Of a DNA stretch of 64,000 nucleotides, positions 17,622-26,150 are shown one piece after another. This stretch comes from Roseivirga sp. (GTDB lineage Bacteria > Bacteroidota > Bacteroidia > Cytophagales > Cyclobacteriaceae). A program made the position numbers and the translations under genes. Below the pieces are notes generated by a model. That model saw only the letters and a list, made by a program, of their open reading frames with translations, was not told the origin of the DNA and did no database searches. The DNA is taken from positions 372,001 through 436,000 of the forward strand of contig JAGYIY010000002.1 of assembly GCA_018402485.1 (NCBI GenBank), written 5' to 3'. Position 1 is the stretch's first letter, and each line of letters begins with the position of its first letter.

Positions 17622-17989
17622 TCACAGAACAGGAGGCTCTTGAAATCCATACCATTCTTATCGAACGATTTGGCGGGTCGAACGGAACAAGAGATAAGGA
17701 ATTACTGGCTTCAGCTTTGAATCGACCATATCAGACTTTTGACGGACAAGAACTTTATCCATCACCAATAGAGAAAGCAGCTGCAATACTTGAAAGCATC
17801 GTCAAGAACCATCCATTTGTAGACGGCAACAAAAGAACGGGTTATGTGCTCGCCAGACTTTTCATGTTAAACAATCAACTTACTATTGACGCTGACCATG
17901 AACAGAAGTATCAATTCGTAATTTCAATTTCAGAGGGAAAATTGAGCTTCGATCAAATTAGGGAATGGCTTGAAAATAACTCAAGGTAA
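17618..17989 (+). CDS. doc: Doc/Fic-family death-on-curing toxin
   Basis: A 123-residue Fic-fold toxin. The active-site loop is HPFVDGNKRTG (65-75). The catalytic His65 and phosphate-binding Asn71 are present, and Lys72 stands where AMPylating Fic enzymes have Gly. In phage P1 Doc this variant phosphorylates elongation factor Tu and stops translation, so a similar kinase action is expected. The N-terminal ALEIHTILIERFGGSNGTRDKELLASALNRP is typical of chromosomal Doc proteins. It is intact and full-length, coupled to the antitoxin at 17433. It sits in a short accessory stretch with a dead MNT/HEPN pair and repeats. Confidence 0.88.
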   Translation: MITEQEALEIHTILIERFGGSNGTRDKELLASALNRPYQTFDGQELYPSPIEKAAAILESIVKNHPFVDGNKRTGYVLARLFMLNNQLTIDADHEQKYQFVISISEGKLSFDQIREWLENNSR

Positions 17990-18127
17990 CAAGCGGTATG
18001 GCGAATGGTCAGCCGAGCTACTTGGTACTACCACTAAATTCGCCCGTGAATCTTCCCATTCTTCAACATTTGTGCCTCTAGCTACTTTTTTCTTTCTCAA
18101 CTTAGACTTGTAGCATAAAACGTAGCT

Positions 18128-18174
18128 CTTCAGGATTTGAAATTCTGAAGCATGATCATAAGATCTATGATCCA
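18128..18174 (+). repeat. REP-like bipartite palindrome, copy 2
   Basis: Two consecutive hairpins: arms CTTCAGGATT/AATTCTGAAG with loop TGA (18128-18150, one G-T pair), then GATCATA/TATGATC around AGATC (18154-18172). The design (10-base arms, 3-base loop, a linker starting CAT, then a GATC-rich second palindrome) is the same as at 60205-60250. No transposase sequence lies next to this copy. Confidence 0.6.
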
Positions 18175-18241
18175 TATTTTACGACCCGATTAACCTAAGT
18201 TTATCCTATTCCAGTTTATATATTTAGACCGCAAGGGGTAA

Positions 18242-18375
18242 GGGATTACTCATTCCATTCGTGATCCCTTTTGGGGGTGGCCTCAAAGCAAAAAACCCTA
18301 CCACTGTGTGGACGGTTCTTTTTTTATTTCCCCTTCGCTTGAGCTACGCTCAGACTTCGGGGAATAAAAAAAGCC
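18242..18375. repeat. 134-bp direct repeat, unit 1 (tRNA-Ser 3' flank)
   Basis: Nearly identical to 18406-18539 (differences such as CATTCC/CATTTC and GTGTGG/GCGTAG). Each unit holds, in order: a hairpin GGGATTAC...GTGATCCC, the block GGGGGTGG, an A-run/stem/T-run terminator-like hairpin (AACCC...GGTT flanked by AAAAAA and TTTTTTT), and a long palindrome between TTTCCCC and GGGGAAT. Confidence 0.85.
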
Positions 18376-18405
18376 TGTCAACTAGTAAATAAAATATTGG
18401 AATAC

Positions 18406-18539
18406 GGGATTACTCATTTCATTCGTGATCCCTTTTGGGGGTGGCCTCAAAGCAAAAAACCCTACCACTGCGTAGACGGTTCTTTTTTTATTTCCCCTTC
18501 GCTTGAGCTACGCTCAGACTTCGGGGAATAAAAAAAGCC
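18406..18539. repeat. 134-bp direct repeat, unit 2 (tRNA-Ser 3' flank)
   Basis: Second copy, 30 bases after the first and ending inside the terminator of the minus-strand tRNA-Ser. Its plus-strand segment CAAAGCAAAAA-stem-CTTTTTTTATT (18447-18496) repeats, in opposite orientation, the tRNA-Ser tail CAAAGCAAAAA-stem-CTTTTTTTATT (minus strand, 18559 down to 18525). In the stem of this copy, changes on the two sides fit altered pairing (CTAC/GTAG here, CCAC/GTGG in unit 1), as seen when a hairpin is maintained. Confidence 0.85.
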
Positions 18540-18557
18540 CCGGTTTGGGGCTTTTTG
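18530..18557 (-). terminator. Terminator of tRNA-Ser
   Basis: On the minus strand, four bases past the encoded CCA, an A-run leads into a GCCCC/GGGGC hairpin and then a run of T. This is a standard intrinsic terminator (bidirectional in form). Confidence 0.75.
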
Positions 18558-18560
18558 CTT

Positions 18561-18651
<91 letters not shown>

Positions 18652-18727
18652 TGTTTGATTTGCTAAAGGACTGCAAATATAAATGAATGCATGGAATTTA
18701 AAGAAAGTGCTTAGAAAAAGTTATTAA

Positions 18728-19144
18728 TTATTTCAAGAGTTTCACCAAAATGGTCTGTCCATCAGAATAGTTAATAATGATCAGTCGGTTATCGCTTTCA
18801 TTGAACTTGGCGTACTCGCTCATTTTTTCATTGGTCATCATGTACACTACGCGTTTACCATTCCACATGCTTCCCCCTCTTGGCCGGTACAAGTACTGCC
18901 CTTCTTCCAGTGCAATGAATCGCATTTCTATCGTGTCAGGCTGAGCAGATACCTTTACCTGATACCCCCGATCAGTATTTGTAATGGTCCATTTAGCTTT
19001 GGCTTTTTGAAATACACCCACATCCCCATCTTTCATTTCTGCCATTTCCACTTCAGAATAAGTATGCGTTTGTGCGGCAATCGGATTTAAAAAGCCAAAA
19101 AACAATAGCCAACTGAATGCCACAGGAAAAATCAATCTATACAT
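18728..19144 (-). CDS. Secreted hypothetical protein, 138 aa
   Basis: An intact frame with a clear signal peptide (MYRLIFPVAFSWLLFFGFLNPIAAQ). The mature part is mostly beta-strand in pattern (AKWTITNTDRGYQVKVSAQPDTIEMRFIALEEGQYLYRP...RLIIINYSDGQTILVKLL), like a small periplasmic or lipid-binding sandwich. I know no family for it. It lies alone on the minus strand upstream of tRNA-Ser, so it could share transcription with the tRNA, although 76 bases separate them. Confidence 0.65.
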   Translation of the reverse strand: MYRLIFPVAFSWLLFFGFLNPIAAQTHTYSEVEMAEMKDGDVGVFQKAKAKWTITNTDRGYQVKVSAQPDTIEMRFIALEEGQYLYRPRGGSMWNGKRVVYMMTNEKMSEYAKFNESDNRLIIINYSDGQTILVKLLK

Positions 19145-19334
19145 GCTGTAAACTTTGAATATGTTTTAGCAAAATACAAGCCAGACCCGATAAAAAGGTA
19201 ATGAATGTCCATTTTTTATTCAGCAACTCTCCGTTGCAATCTCCTATTTACTTTCAAAACCAACCACAAAAGATAAGCCCTAAAATTCCTCTGTGATTTT
19301 TTGCAAAACCTTTAAGGGAATTCAAAAATACATC

Positions 19335-19342
19335 TATCTTTG
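19335..19342 (+). promoter_or_regulatory. -7 box for tRNA-Pro
   Basis: TATCTTTG followed by GCACTC, about 48 bases before the tRNA-Pro 5' end. The same TATnTTTGCACTC string precedes tRNA-Arg (29366). The TTG further upstream is too distant to be a clear -33 element. Confidence 0.5.
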
Positions 19343-19390
19343 CACTCCGAATCGGGAACAGGTAGACGAATTTGCCTGTTGAACACACCT

Positions 19391-19465
19391 CGGGGTGTAG
19401 CGTAGCCCGGTCATCGCGCCTGCTTTGGGAGCAGGAGGTCGCAGGTTCGAATCCTGCCACCCCGA
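19391..19465 (+). tRNA. tRNA-Pro (TGG anticodon)
   Basis: Cloverleaf with acceptor CGGGGTG/CACCCCG, D-arm from GTAGCGTAGCCCGGTCATCGCGC, anticodon arm CTGCTTTGGGAGCAG (anticodon TGG), and T-arm GCAGGTTCGAATCCTGC. CCA is not encoded (ACA follows). Length is 75 bases. TGG decodes most proline codons. Confidence 0.95.
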
Positions 19466-19479
19466 CAAATCAATAAAAG

Positions 19480-19505
19480 GCCGAACACTCACGTGTTCGG
19501 CTTTT
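19480..19505 (+). terminator. Terminator of tRNA-Pro
   Basis: Nine-base perfect stem GCCGAACAC/GTGTTCGGC with loop TCAC, followed by TTTTT. It begins 15 bases past the tRNA end, a classic intrinsic terminator. Confidence 0.85.
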
Positions 19506-19518
19506 TGCATTTCAGAAC

Positions 19519-20020
19519 GTTGGAAGCCTACAGCTTCCATAAGTGATTGAAATGCAAAAAGACAAGACCTTAGTCTTGGCCTTTTGTTGATTTGGATACA
19601 CCCCTATTCAGGATCACGATAGTAATCCTGACGCTATTTTTTACTGTGTTGGAAGCCTACAGCTTCCATAAGTGATTGAAATGCAAAAAGACAAGACCCT
19701 AGTCTTGGCCTTTTGTTGATTTGGATACACCCCTATTCAGGATCACGATAGTAATCCTGACGCTATTTTTTACTGTGTTGGAAGCCTACAGCTTCCATAA
19801 GTGATTGAAATGCAAAAAGACAAGACCCTAGTCTTGGCCTTTTGTTGATTTGGATACACCCCTATTCAGGATCACGATAGTAATCCTGACGCTATTTTTT
19901 ACTGTGTTGGAAGCCCATAGCTTCCATAAGTGATTGAAATGCAAAAAGACAAGACCTTAGTCTTGGCCTTTTGTTGATTTGAACAAACCCCTATTCAGCA
20001 TCACGACAGTAATCCTGTAT
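19519..20020. repeat. Tandem array of four 129-bp units downstream of tRNA-Pro
   Basis: Units begin at 19519, 19648, 19777 and 19906 (constant period 129). The first three are almost identical; the fourth diverges after about 75 bases. Each unit holds a hairpin GGAAGC/GCTTCC, then TGAAATGCAAAAAG-stem-GGCCTTTTGTTGATTT. That second part is the inverse of the tRNA-Pro tail AAATCAATAAAAGGCC-stem-CTTTTTGCATTTCA, with a different stem. After it come CACCCC and a hairpin CAGGATCAC...GTAATCCTG. No open frame of note crosses the array, and it is not a CRISPR array (units too long, no spacers). Confidence 0.9.
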
Positions 20021-20164
20021 TGGTATTTAAGAGAAAAAAGTGATGACCAAATTTTTTATGATAAATCCTTATCAAATAAGGGTGAATTGAGCTAACCCTC
20101 GCCTATTTACTTACCTATCAATTTGGAGGTAACCTATGTTACATCCACTCCCTTATCATCCATG

Positions 20165-20172
20165 TACTTTTG
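20165..20172 (+). promoter_or_regulatory. -7 box for the RND efflux operon
   Basis: TACTTTTG matches TAnnTTTG, 17 bases before the ATG at 20190. No TTG was found at the normal -33 distance. It is placed to drive the five-gene efflux operon and supports the start at 20190. Confidence 0.4.
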
Positions 20173-20189
20173 TATCAAATATGATTGCT

Positions 20190-21497
20190 ATGAAAACAAA
20201 GTCATTTTTATTTTTAGCCATGACCCTCTTGTTCAGTTCTGCCTATGCACAGCAAATAGAGGTGATAGATTTGGCAACCTTACAACAGCGGGCTCGCGCA
20301 AGCAACCGACAAATGTTAGCCGGAGAAGAAGACATAAAACAAGCTGAGGGAAGAGTAAAACAAAGCGATGCCGCGTTCCTACCCAACGTTTCGATATCTC
20401 ATACGGGTATAAGCACAAACAATCCATTGAATGCTTTTGGTACTAAACTAAATCAGGCCATTGTTACCCCAGCAGATTTTAATCCAGACTTCTTAAATAA
20501 TCCCAATGACATTCAAGACTTTACGACGCGTTTAGAGGTACAACAACCCATACTGAACCTGGATGCCATTTACCAACGCAAGGCGGCACAAGCGCAGTTG
20601 TTGGCTGTTAGTTATCAGCAAGGACGCAGTGTAGAATACTTGATGCTACAAGTAGAGCAAACCTTTCTCTATCTGCAGCTGGCCTATAAGAGCGTTGAGG
20701 TATTACAAACCACACGCGAATCGATTCTTGCTACCCAAACCGTAGCTCAAAATGCTTTTGAAGAAGGTTTATTGCAACGAGCTGACTTATTAGAAATAGA
20801 AGTAAAACTGCTGGAAGTTGATAACCAATTGATTCAAGCCAAAAGTAAAATCAATAATTTATCTGATGAATTGAATGTATTGGCAGCGGATAGCACAAAC
20901 AACCTGTATCGGCCGTCAGAAATGCTCCGACTAAACCTTGATGATATTTCAAAATCGAATCTACCGGAGAATAGGAAAGACTTAATGGCTCAAGAAGCGC
21001 GACTGGAAGCACTTTCACAACAAGCCAAGGCAGACCGCATGAGCATTTTACCTCAGCTGAATGCTTTTGGCACCTACGAACTTCACGATGAGCGCATTTT
21101 CCAGGGCAGTGTGCGCACCTACATGGTAGGCGCCTCCTTGCAATGGAATATTTTTCAGGGCAATCGCAGGGTTGGTAAAAAAATGAGCAGTGAAGCACAG
21201 TACAACGAGGCGCTTCTCACCTATTCTCAGTACCAAGAAGAAAGCAAAGCCGAATTACAAAAAGCCTTTAGAAGTCTGGATGATGCAAAAAATGCCATCG
21301 CATTGAATGAAAAAGCCATTTCACAAGCCGAGGAGGCGCTGCGTGTAAGACGAGATCGGCTAGCACAAGGAATGGAAAAATCAAATGATGTACTACAAAC
21401 TGAAGCTTTAGTAGCTCAGCAACAACTCTCTTATTATCAAAATATTGTGGCCTATAATTTCGCCAAATCATACATCAAATTTTTAACACAAGAATAA
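20190..21497 (+). CDS. TolC-family outer membrane efflux protein
   Basis: Outer-membrane channel of a tripartite pump. Signal peptide MKTKSFLFLAMTLLFSSAYAQ, then two outer-membrane-efflux-protein repeats rich in long helices (about 30-215 and 240-430), with typical strings such as LQQRARASNRQMLAGEEDIKQAEGRVKQSDAAFLPNVSIS and RADLLEIEVKLLEVDNQLIQAKSKIN. 435 residues is normal. The ATG at 20190 was chosen since the longer frame from 20136 adds residues before a standard signal peptide. It is the first of five genes (TolC, adaptor, pump, PII-like, DUF2892) on the plus strand with short gaps. Confidence 0.9.
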   Translation: MKTKSFLFLAMTLLFSSAYAQQIEVIDLATLQQRARASNRQMLAGEEDIKQAEGRVKQSDAAFLPNVSISHTGISTNNPLNAFGTKLNQAIVTPADFNPDFLNNPNDIQDFTTRLEVQQPILNLDAIYQRKAAQAQLLAVSYQQGRSVEYLMLQVEQTFLYLQLAYKSVEVLQTTRESILATQTVAQNAFEEGLLQRADLLEIEVKLLEVDNQLIQAKSKINNLSDELNVLAADSTNNLYRPSEMLRLNLDDISKSNLPENRKDLMAQEARLEALSQQAKADRMSILPQLNAFGTYELHDERIFQGSVRTYMVGASLQWNIFQGNRRVGKKMSSEAQYNEALLTYSQYQEESKAELQKAFRSLDDAKNAIALNEKAISQAEEALRVRRDRLAQGMEKSNDVLQTEALVAQQQLSYYQNIVAYNFAKSYIKFLTQE

Positions 21498-21517
21498 AGA
21501 TCAAAAATCATACAAAT

Positions 21518-22597
21518 ATGAAAAGGAACCTATTCATCTTCGCCCTACTCTCCATTGTTCTATCAATGGCCGCTTGTGGCGATGCAAACGAAAATGAAGT
21601 GAAAAGTTCGGCAACTGTCGTTAACGTTCGTCTGCAAAAGGCAATAACTAATAAAGGAACAAGCTCCTTCACTACTCCCGCACAATTGGAGGCTTCCAAA
21701 AAAATAACCTTAAGTACGAGAATGAGCGGCTTTATCGATCAGGTACATGTCAAAGTGGGTGATCGCGTCAAGAAAAATCAATTGTTGGTGAGTCTGAATA
21801 GCAATGACCTGAATGCACAAAAAGCGCAGATAGAAGCGGCCATCTTCAAGGCAGAAGAAAATCTTTCAGCTGCAGAAAAAGATTTTAACCGTTTTACCCG
21901 ACTATACGAACGTCAGAGCATTACAGAAAAGGAGTTTGATGATGTAGTGGTGAGATTCAAAATGGCACAGTCAGATGTAGAAAAGGCTCTTCAAAAAGGC
22001 AATGAAATCAATGCACAATTTGAGTACATCAACGTCAAAGCTCCCTTTTCGGGCGTAGTGACTGCCGATTTTGTTGAAGCTGGCGATTTGGCCAACCCTG
22101 GTGCACCTCTTCTCAGTTTAGAGTCACAAAACACATTGGACGTGGTGACACTTGTAGCCGAATCCAATGTATCGAACATCAATGCAGACATGCCGGTGCG
22201 GATCACCATTCCTGCTTTAGCAACGAGTCTCTCTGGTAGCATCATAGAAATGAGTGCATCAGGCAGTCAGAGTGGAGGTCAATTTATGGTTAAAATAAGA
22301 TTAGAAGCCACCGAGCAGCCTATTTTACCCGGCATGTATGCCCAAGTACACTTTACCGATGAAAGTACCTTCGAAAGCACAAGCGTATTTATTCCTGAAT
22401 CAGCTATTGTTCGCCAAGGTCAACTTACAGGGGTTTATACAGTGAGTCAAGACCAAAAAGCCTTGCTCCGATGGATTCGTTTGGGGGAACGAGATAATAA
22501 CCAAGTAGAGGTGCTTTCAGGGCTATTACCGAATGAGTCATTCATTACCTCGGCAGATAGCAAGCTCTTCAATGGTGTTTCAGTGAAGATTCAATAA
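21518..22597 (+). CDS. RND efflux periplasmic adaptor (MFP), lipoprotein
   Basis: Membrane fusion protein linking the inner-membrane pump to TolC. Lipoprotein signal MKRNLFIFALLSIVLSMAAC with Cys20. Then a biotinyl-lipoyl-like domain (KKITLSTRMSGFIDQVHVKVGDRVKKNQLLVSLNSNDL), a short coiled-coil hairpin (about 90-160, IEAAIFKAEENLSAAEKDFNRFTRLYERQSITEKEFDDV), the second lipoyl half (YINVKAPFSGVVTADFVEAGDLANPGAPLLSL), beta-barrel and membrane-proximal domains. The short coiled-coil resembles AcrA-type adaptors. It lies 20 bases after tolC and 23 before the pump gene. Confidence 0.9.
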   Translation: MKRNLFIFALLSIVLSMAACGDANENEVKSSATVVNVRLQKAITNKGTSSFTTPAQLEASKKITLSTRMSGFIDQVHVKVGDRVKKNQLLVSLNSNDLNAQKAQIEAAIFKAEENLSAAEKDFNRFTRLYERQSITEKEFDDVVVRFKMAQSDVEKALQKGNEINAQFEYINVKAPFSGVVTADFVEAGDLANPGAPLLSLESQNTLDVVTLVAESNVSNINADMPVRITIPALATSLSGSIIEMSASGSQSGGQFMVKIRLEATEQPILPGMYAQVHFTDESTFESTSVFIPESAIVRQGQLTGVYTVSQDQKALLRWIRLGERDNNQVEVLSGLLPNESFITSADSKLFNGVSVKIQ

Positions 22598-22620
22598 TAA
22601 GGATAAGAAAGCAAATTGAA

Positions 22621-25600
22621 ATGAAAGAAGGATTAGCAGGCAGAATTGCCAAACAATTTATAGGCTCAAAATTAACGGTACTACTCATGATTGTTTTTAT
22701 GATCATTGGTGTATACAGTTCATTTCTGATTCCTAGGGAAGAAGAGCCCCAAATCAACGTACCCATGGCTGATATTTTTGTGGGTTACCCAGGCGCAAGC
22801 CCAGCAGAAGTAGAAGCACGCGTCATCAAACCCTTAGAAAAGTTGATTGCCAATATTACCGGAGTTGAGTACATCTATGCCACTGCCATGGACGAGCAAG
22901 CCATGGTGATTGTCCAGTTTTATGTGGGGGAAGATATTGAGCGATCATTGGTCAAACTGTACAATGAAATCAACAAGCACATGGACAAGATGCCCATTGG
23001 GGTAACCATGCCTTTGGTCAAGACACGATCGATTGATGACGTTCCTGTAATGGGGTTGACCCTTTGGAGTGAAAATTATAGCGATTTCGAGCTTAGGAAA
23101 ATTGCGGAAGAAGTCAACAATGAAATTGAGAAAATCAGTGATGTAGCCAATACCGAAACCATTGGCGGCAGAAGCAGGGAATTACGTATTGAGCTTGACC
23201 CTTCGCTTATGGCACAAAGCAAAACCGATGTTTTGCAAATTGCACAGGCCATTCAAGCGAACCACCAACAGATGCAAAGTGGCTATTTTCAGCGCAGTGA
23301 TTATGAGTTTTCTGTAGCGACAGGTCAGTTTTTATCTTCAAAAAGTGATGTTGAAAACATCATCATAGGTGTCAATGAAGGCAGTCCCATCTATTTAAGA
23401 CAAGTCGCCAGTATCATTGATGGACCTGAACTGCCCACCACTTATGTTTCTTTAGGCTTTGGCCAAGCTTCCGCTTTAAGCGTTGAGCATCCTTCAGAAT
23501 ACCCGGCTGTTACCCTTTCTATTGCCAAACGAAAAGGGGCTGATGCCATGAAAATTGCAGATACGGTAATCGAAAAAATTGCACACCTAAAAGCCACGCT
23601 GATTCCAAGTGATGTTTATGTGGAGGTAACAAGAAACTATGGTGAAACCGCCTTTCAGAAAGTATCAGAACTACTACTGCATTTGATTGGCGCCATTGTA
23701 GCAGTAACCATTGTGGTAATGTTGGCCATGGGCTGGCGCGGAGGATTGGTGGTTTTCCTTTCCGTGCCCGTCACCTTTGCCTTGACCTTACTCAGCTACT
23801 ATATGCTCGATTACACGCTCAATCGCATCACGCTTTTTGCTTTGGTTTTTGTAACGGGCATTGTCGTAGATGATTCCATCATCATTGCCGAAAACATGCA
23901 CAGGCACTTTAAAATGAAGCGCCTACCTTTTAAGCAGGCGGCACTGTATGCCATCAATGAAGTGGGTAACCCTACCATTTTGGCTACTTTCACAGTCATT
24001 GCCTCCGTTCTGCCTATGGCTTTTGTATCAGGCCTCATGGGTCCATACATGTCACCCATGCCAATTGGTGCTTCATTGGCCATGATTCTATCCTTGTTTG
24101 TTGCCCTTACCATTACCCCATATTTAGGCTACATTTTCTTGCGCGAGCAGAAAAAAGACGGTACGGAGGAAGAAATAGAAGAACAGAAGGAAGAAAAACC
24201 AACCTTGATTTACCGTCTTTATAATAAAATTGAGCGCCCTCTCATCGATACCCCGTGGAAAAGATGGTCCTTCTTAGGCGCAACGGTCGTTCTACTCTTG
24301 GGCTCCATGTCGCTGTTTTTCACAAATTCAGTGGCGGTAAAAATGCTGCCTTTCGATAATAAAAATGAATTCCAGGTAGTGATTGATATGCCGGAAGGCA
24401 CCACTCTTGAACGTACTGCTTTGGTGGCCAAAGAAATAGGCCAATACCTATCTACCCGTCCTGAGGTCATCAACCACCAAACCTACGTTGGAACAGCCTC
24501 TCCCATCACCTTTAATGGCTTGGTTAGACACTACGACTTGCGCAGTGGAAGTAACGTAGCAGACATACAAGTCAATTTGGTGGATAAGCATGATCGTGAT
24601 ACACAAAGCCATGATATTGCCAAGGCCTTGCGCCCACGCATTCAGGAAATCGGTGCAGCCTACGGTGCCAATGTAAAAGTAGTGGAAGTACCACCAGGAC
24701 CACCAGTACTATCTACCATTGTAGCCGAGGTATATGGTCCAGAATATGATAAGCAAATTGCAATCGCCGATAGTATCAAAACCATTCTACACAATACCGC
24801 AGATGTGGTAGACATTGATGGAATGGCAGAAGCTGATCAAGTAGCTTATGAATTGGTGATTGACAAAGAAAAGTCCATGCGCTACGGTATTGCACCGCAG
24901 CAAATTGTTGAAAGTTTACGCACACTCATGTCGGCACCGGCTATTGGTAATTTATACGATGAAAATAGTTTTGGTCCTGTAGGCATTCACCTTACCCTTT
25001 CAGAAGCTAATCAATCTTCTTTACAAGACTTTACACAATTACGTTTGCAGTCTCAGCAAGGTGATATGGTGCAAATCAGCGATTTGGTAAGCATCGAAAA
25101 AGGCCTAAAAGACAAAAATATTTATCGCAAAAACCAAAAAAGGGTGGCTTATGTATTGGCAGATATGGCTGGTCAGTTAGAAAGCCCTGTCTATGCTATT
25201 TTGGGAATGACCGATAAGCTGATGGGAATAGATTTACCGTCGGGATATGAAATGAATGAGTTGTACGTGGCACAGCCTCAGAATGAAGATGACTATACCG
25301 TAAAATGGGATGGTGAATGGCAAATTACCTTGCAAGTATTCCAAGATCTAGGAATAGCCTTTGGAGGCGTAATCATCATCATTTACATCTTAATTGTTGG
25401 TTGGTTTCAAAACTTCAAAGCACCGATTGTTATGATGGCTGCGATCCCGCTATCACTGATCGGTATTATTGTTGGTCACTGGATCATGGGTGCATTCTTC
25501 ACAGCTACTAGCTTTATTGGAGTAATCGCATTAGCCGGAATCATGGTCCGTAATTCTGTGCTACTCATTGACTTTGTGAATATCAGATTGGCTGAAGGCA

Positions 25601-25830
25601 TTGATTTAAAGCAAGCAGTCATTGAAGCGGGAGCTGTTCGAACAACCCCTATTCTTTTAACTGCAGGTACGGTTGTAATCGGAGCCTTTGTCATCTTATT
25701 CGACCCAATTTTCCAAGGCTTAGCCATTTCTCTCATGGGAGGAACCATAGCTTCAACCTTCTTAACGCTATTGGTTGTGCCTCTGGTGTATTATTTAGTA
25801 GAACGTAAAAACCATAAACCTAAAGTATGA
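22621..25830 (+). CDS. RND-family efflux permease (AcrB/CzcA-like)
   Basis: A 1069-residue inner-membrane proton-driven pump with 12 predicted helices and two large periplasmic loops. It opens with FIGSKLTVLLMIVFMIIGVYSSFLIPREEEPQI, typical of the family. The proton-relay acids are present in helix 4, Asp417-Asp418 in GIVVDDSIIIAEN. The second half repeats the layout (IIVGHWIMGAFFTATSFIGVIALAGIMVRNSVLLIDFVN). It lacks the DFG-x-x-x-DGAVVMVE pattern of heavy-metal pumps, so a hydrophobe/multidrug type is favoured. However, the downstream PII-like gene is more often seen beside metal-type pumps, so the substrate stays open. The last codons overlap the next gene by ATGA. Confidence 0.9.
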   Translation: MKEGLAGRIAKQFIGSKLTVLLMIVFMIIGVYSSFLIPREEEPQINVPMADIFVGYPGASPAEVEARVIKPLEKLIANITGVEYIYATAMDEQAMVIVQFYVGEDIERSLVKLYNEINKHMDKMPIGVTMPLVKTRSIDDVPVMGLTLWSENYSDFELRKIAEEVNNEIEKISDVANTETIGGRSRELRIELDPSLMAQSKTDVLQIAQAIQANHQQMQSGYFQRSDYEFSVATGQFLSSKSDVENIIIGVNEGSPIYLRQVASIIDGPELPTTYVSLGFGQASALSVEHPSEYPAVTLSIAKRKGADAMKIADTVIEKIAHLKATLIPSDVYVEVTRNYGETAFQKVSELLLHLIGAIVAVTIVVMLAMGWRGGLVVFLSVPVTFALTLLSYYMLDYTLNRITLFALVFVTGIVVDDSIIIAENMHRHFKMKRLPFKQAALYAINEVGNPTILATFTVIASVLPMAFVSGLMGPYMSPMPIGASLAMILSLFVALTITPYLGYIFLREQKKDGTEEEIEEQKEEKPTLIYRLYNKIERPLIDTPWKRWSFLGATVVLLLGSMSLFFTNSVAVKMLPFDNKNEFQVVIDMPEGTTLERTALVAKEIGQYLSTRPEVINHQTYVGTASPITFNGLVRHYDLRSGSNVADIQVNLVDKHDRDTQSHDIAKALRPRIQEIGAAYGANVKVVEVPPGPPVLSTIVAEVYGPEYDKQIAIADSIKTILHNTADVVDIDGMAEADQVAYELVIDKEKSMRYGIAPQQIVESLRTLMSAPAIGNLYDENSFGPVGIHLTLSEANQSSLQDFTQLRLQSQQGDMVQISDLVSIEKGLKDKNIYRKNQKRVAYVLADMAGQLESPVYAILGMTDKLMGIDLPSGYEMNELYVAQPQNEDDYTVKWDGEWQITLQVFQDLGIAFGGVIIIIYILIVGWFQNFKAPIVMMAAIPLSLIGIIVGHWIMGAFFTATSFIGVIALAGIMVRNSVLLIDFVNIRLAEGIDLKQAVIEAGAVRTTPILLTAGTVVIGAFVILFDPIFQGLAISLMGGTIASTFLTLLVVPLVYYLVERKNHKPKV

Positions 25831-26129
25831 AACTCTTGATTGTAACCGCGGTGAGATCGTATGAAAAAGACATACTACGCCTATTCAAAGAAGCTCAAAT
25901 TGAGAGCTTTAGCACCTCCGATATTGGGGGATTTAAAACAGCAGCGACCATGATGCAAACCAGCTGGTTTTCTGGAGAAAATTCAGCCGTTGAATCCATT
26001 ATGTATTTCTCATTCACAGACGATGAGCATGTAGATGAGCTGTTTGCTTTATTAAAAACCTTTAACGCTAATCTTGAAACGAATAACCCCGCTCGGGCTG
26101 TAGTGATAGATATCGCACGACAATTATAA
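25827..26129 (+). CDS. PII-like protein (DUF3240-type) of the efflux operon
   Basis: A 100-residue protein with the ferredoxin-like alternation of PII signalling proteins: MKLLIVTAVRSYEKDILRLFKEAQIESFSTSDIGGF at the start and a C-terminal strand ARAVVIDIARQL. It has no canonical T-loop Tyr block, so it is not GlnB/GlnK. Similar small PII-like proteins occur next to RND metal pumps and may sense a ligand and modulate transport. Its start overlaps the stop of the pump gene (ATGA), so translation is coupled. The family name is from pattern recall, and I did not verify it. Confidence 0.65.
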   Translation: MKLLIVTAVRSYEKDILRLFKEAQIESFSTSDIGGFKTAATMMQTSWFSGENSAVESIMYFSFTDDEHVDELFALLKTFNANLETNNPARAVVIDIARQL

Positions 26130-26150
26130 ACTAACCTTAATTTAACAATC

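Noticed and set aside
17981..18175. 64-residue minus-strand ORF after doc
   Set aside because: It spans the REP-like palindrome and has no recognisable domain or start signal.
18181..18241. Part of a tRNA or att site before the first 134-bp repeat
   Set aside because: No tRNA fold, and no direct repeat of a tRNA end that would mark an attachment site.
19254..19540. Two minus-strand ORFs across tRNA-Pro (one beginning MAGFEPATSCSQSRRDD)
   Set aside because: This peptide is the well-known false translation of the antisense strand of a tRNA gene. The region is fully explained by tRNA-Pro and its terminator.
19519..20020. Possible CRISPR array
   Set aside because: Units are 129 bases and contiguous, without unique spacers; no cas gene is nearby.
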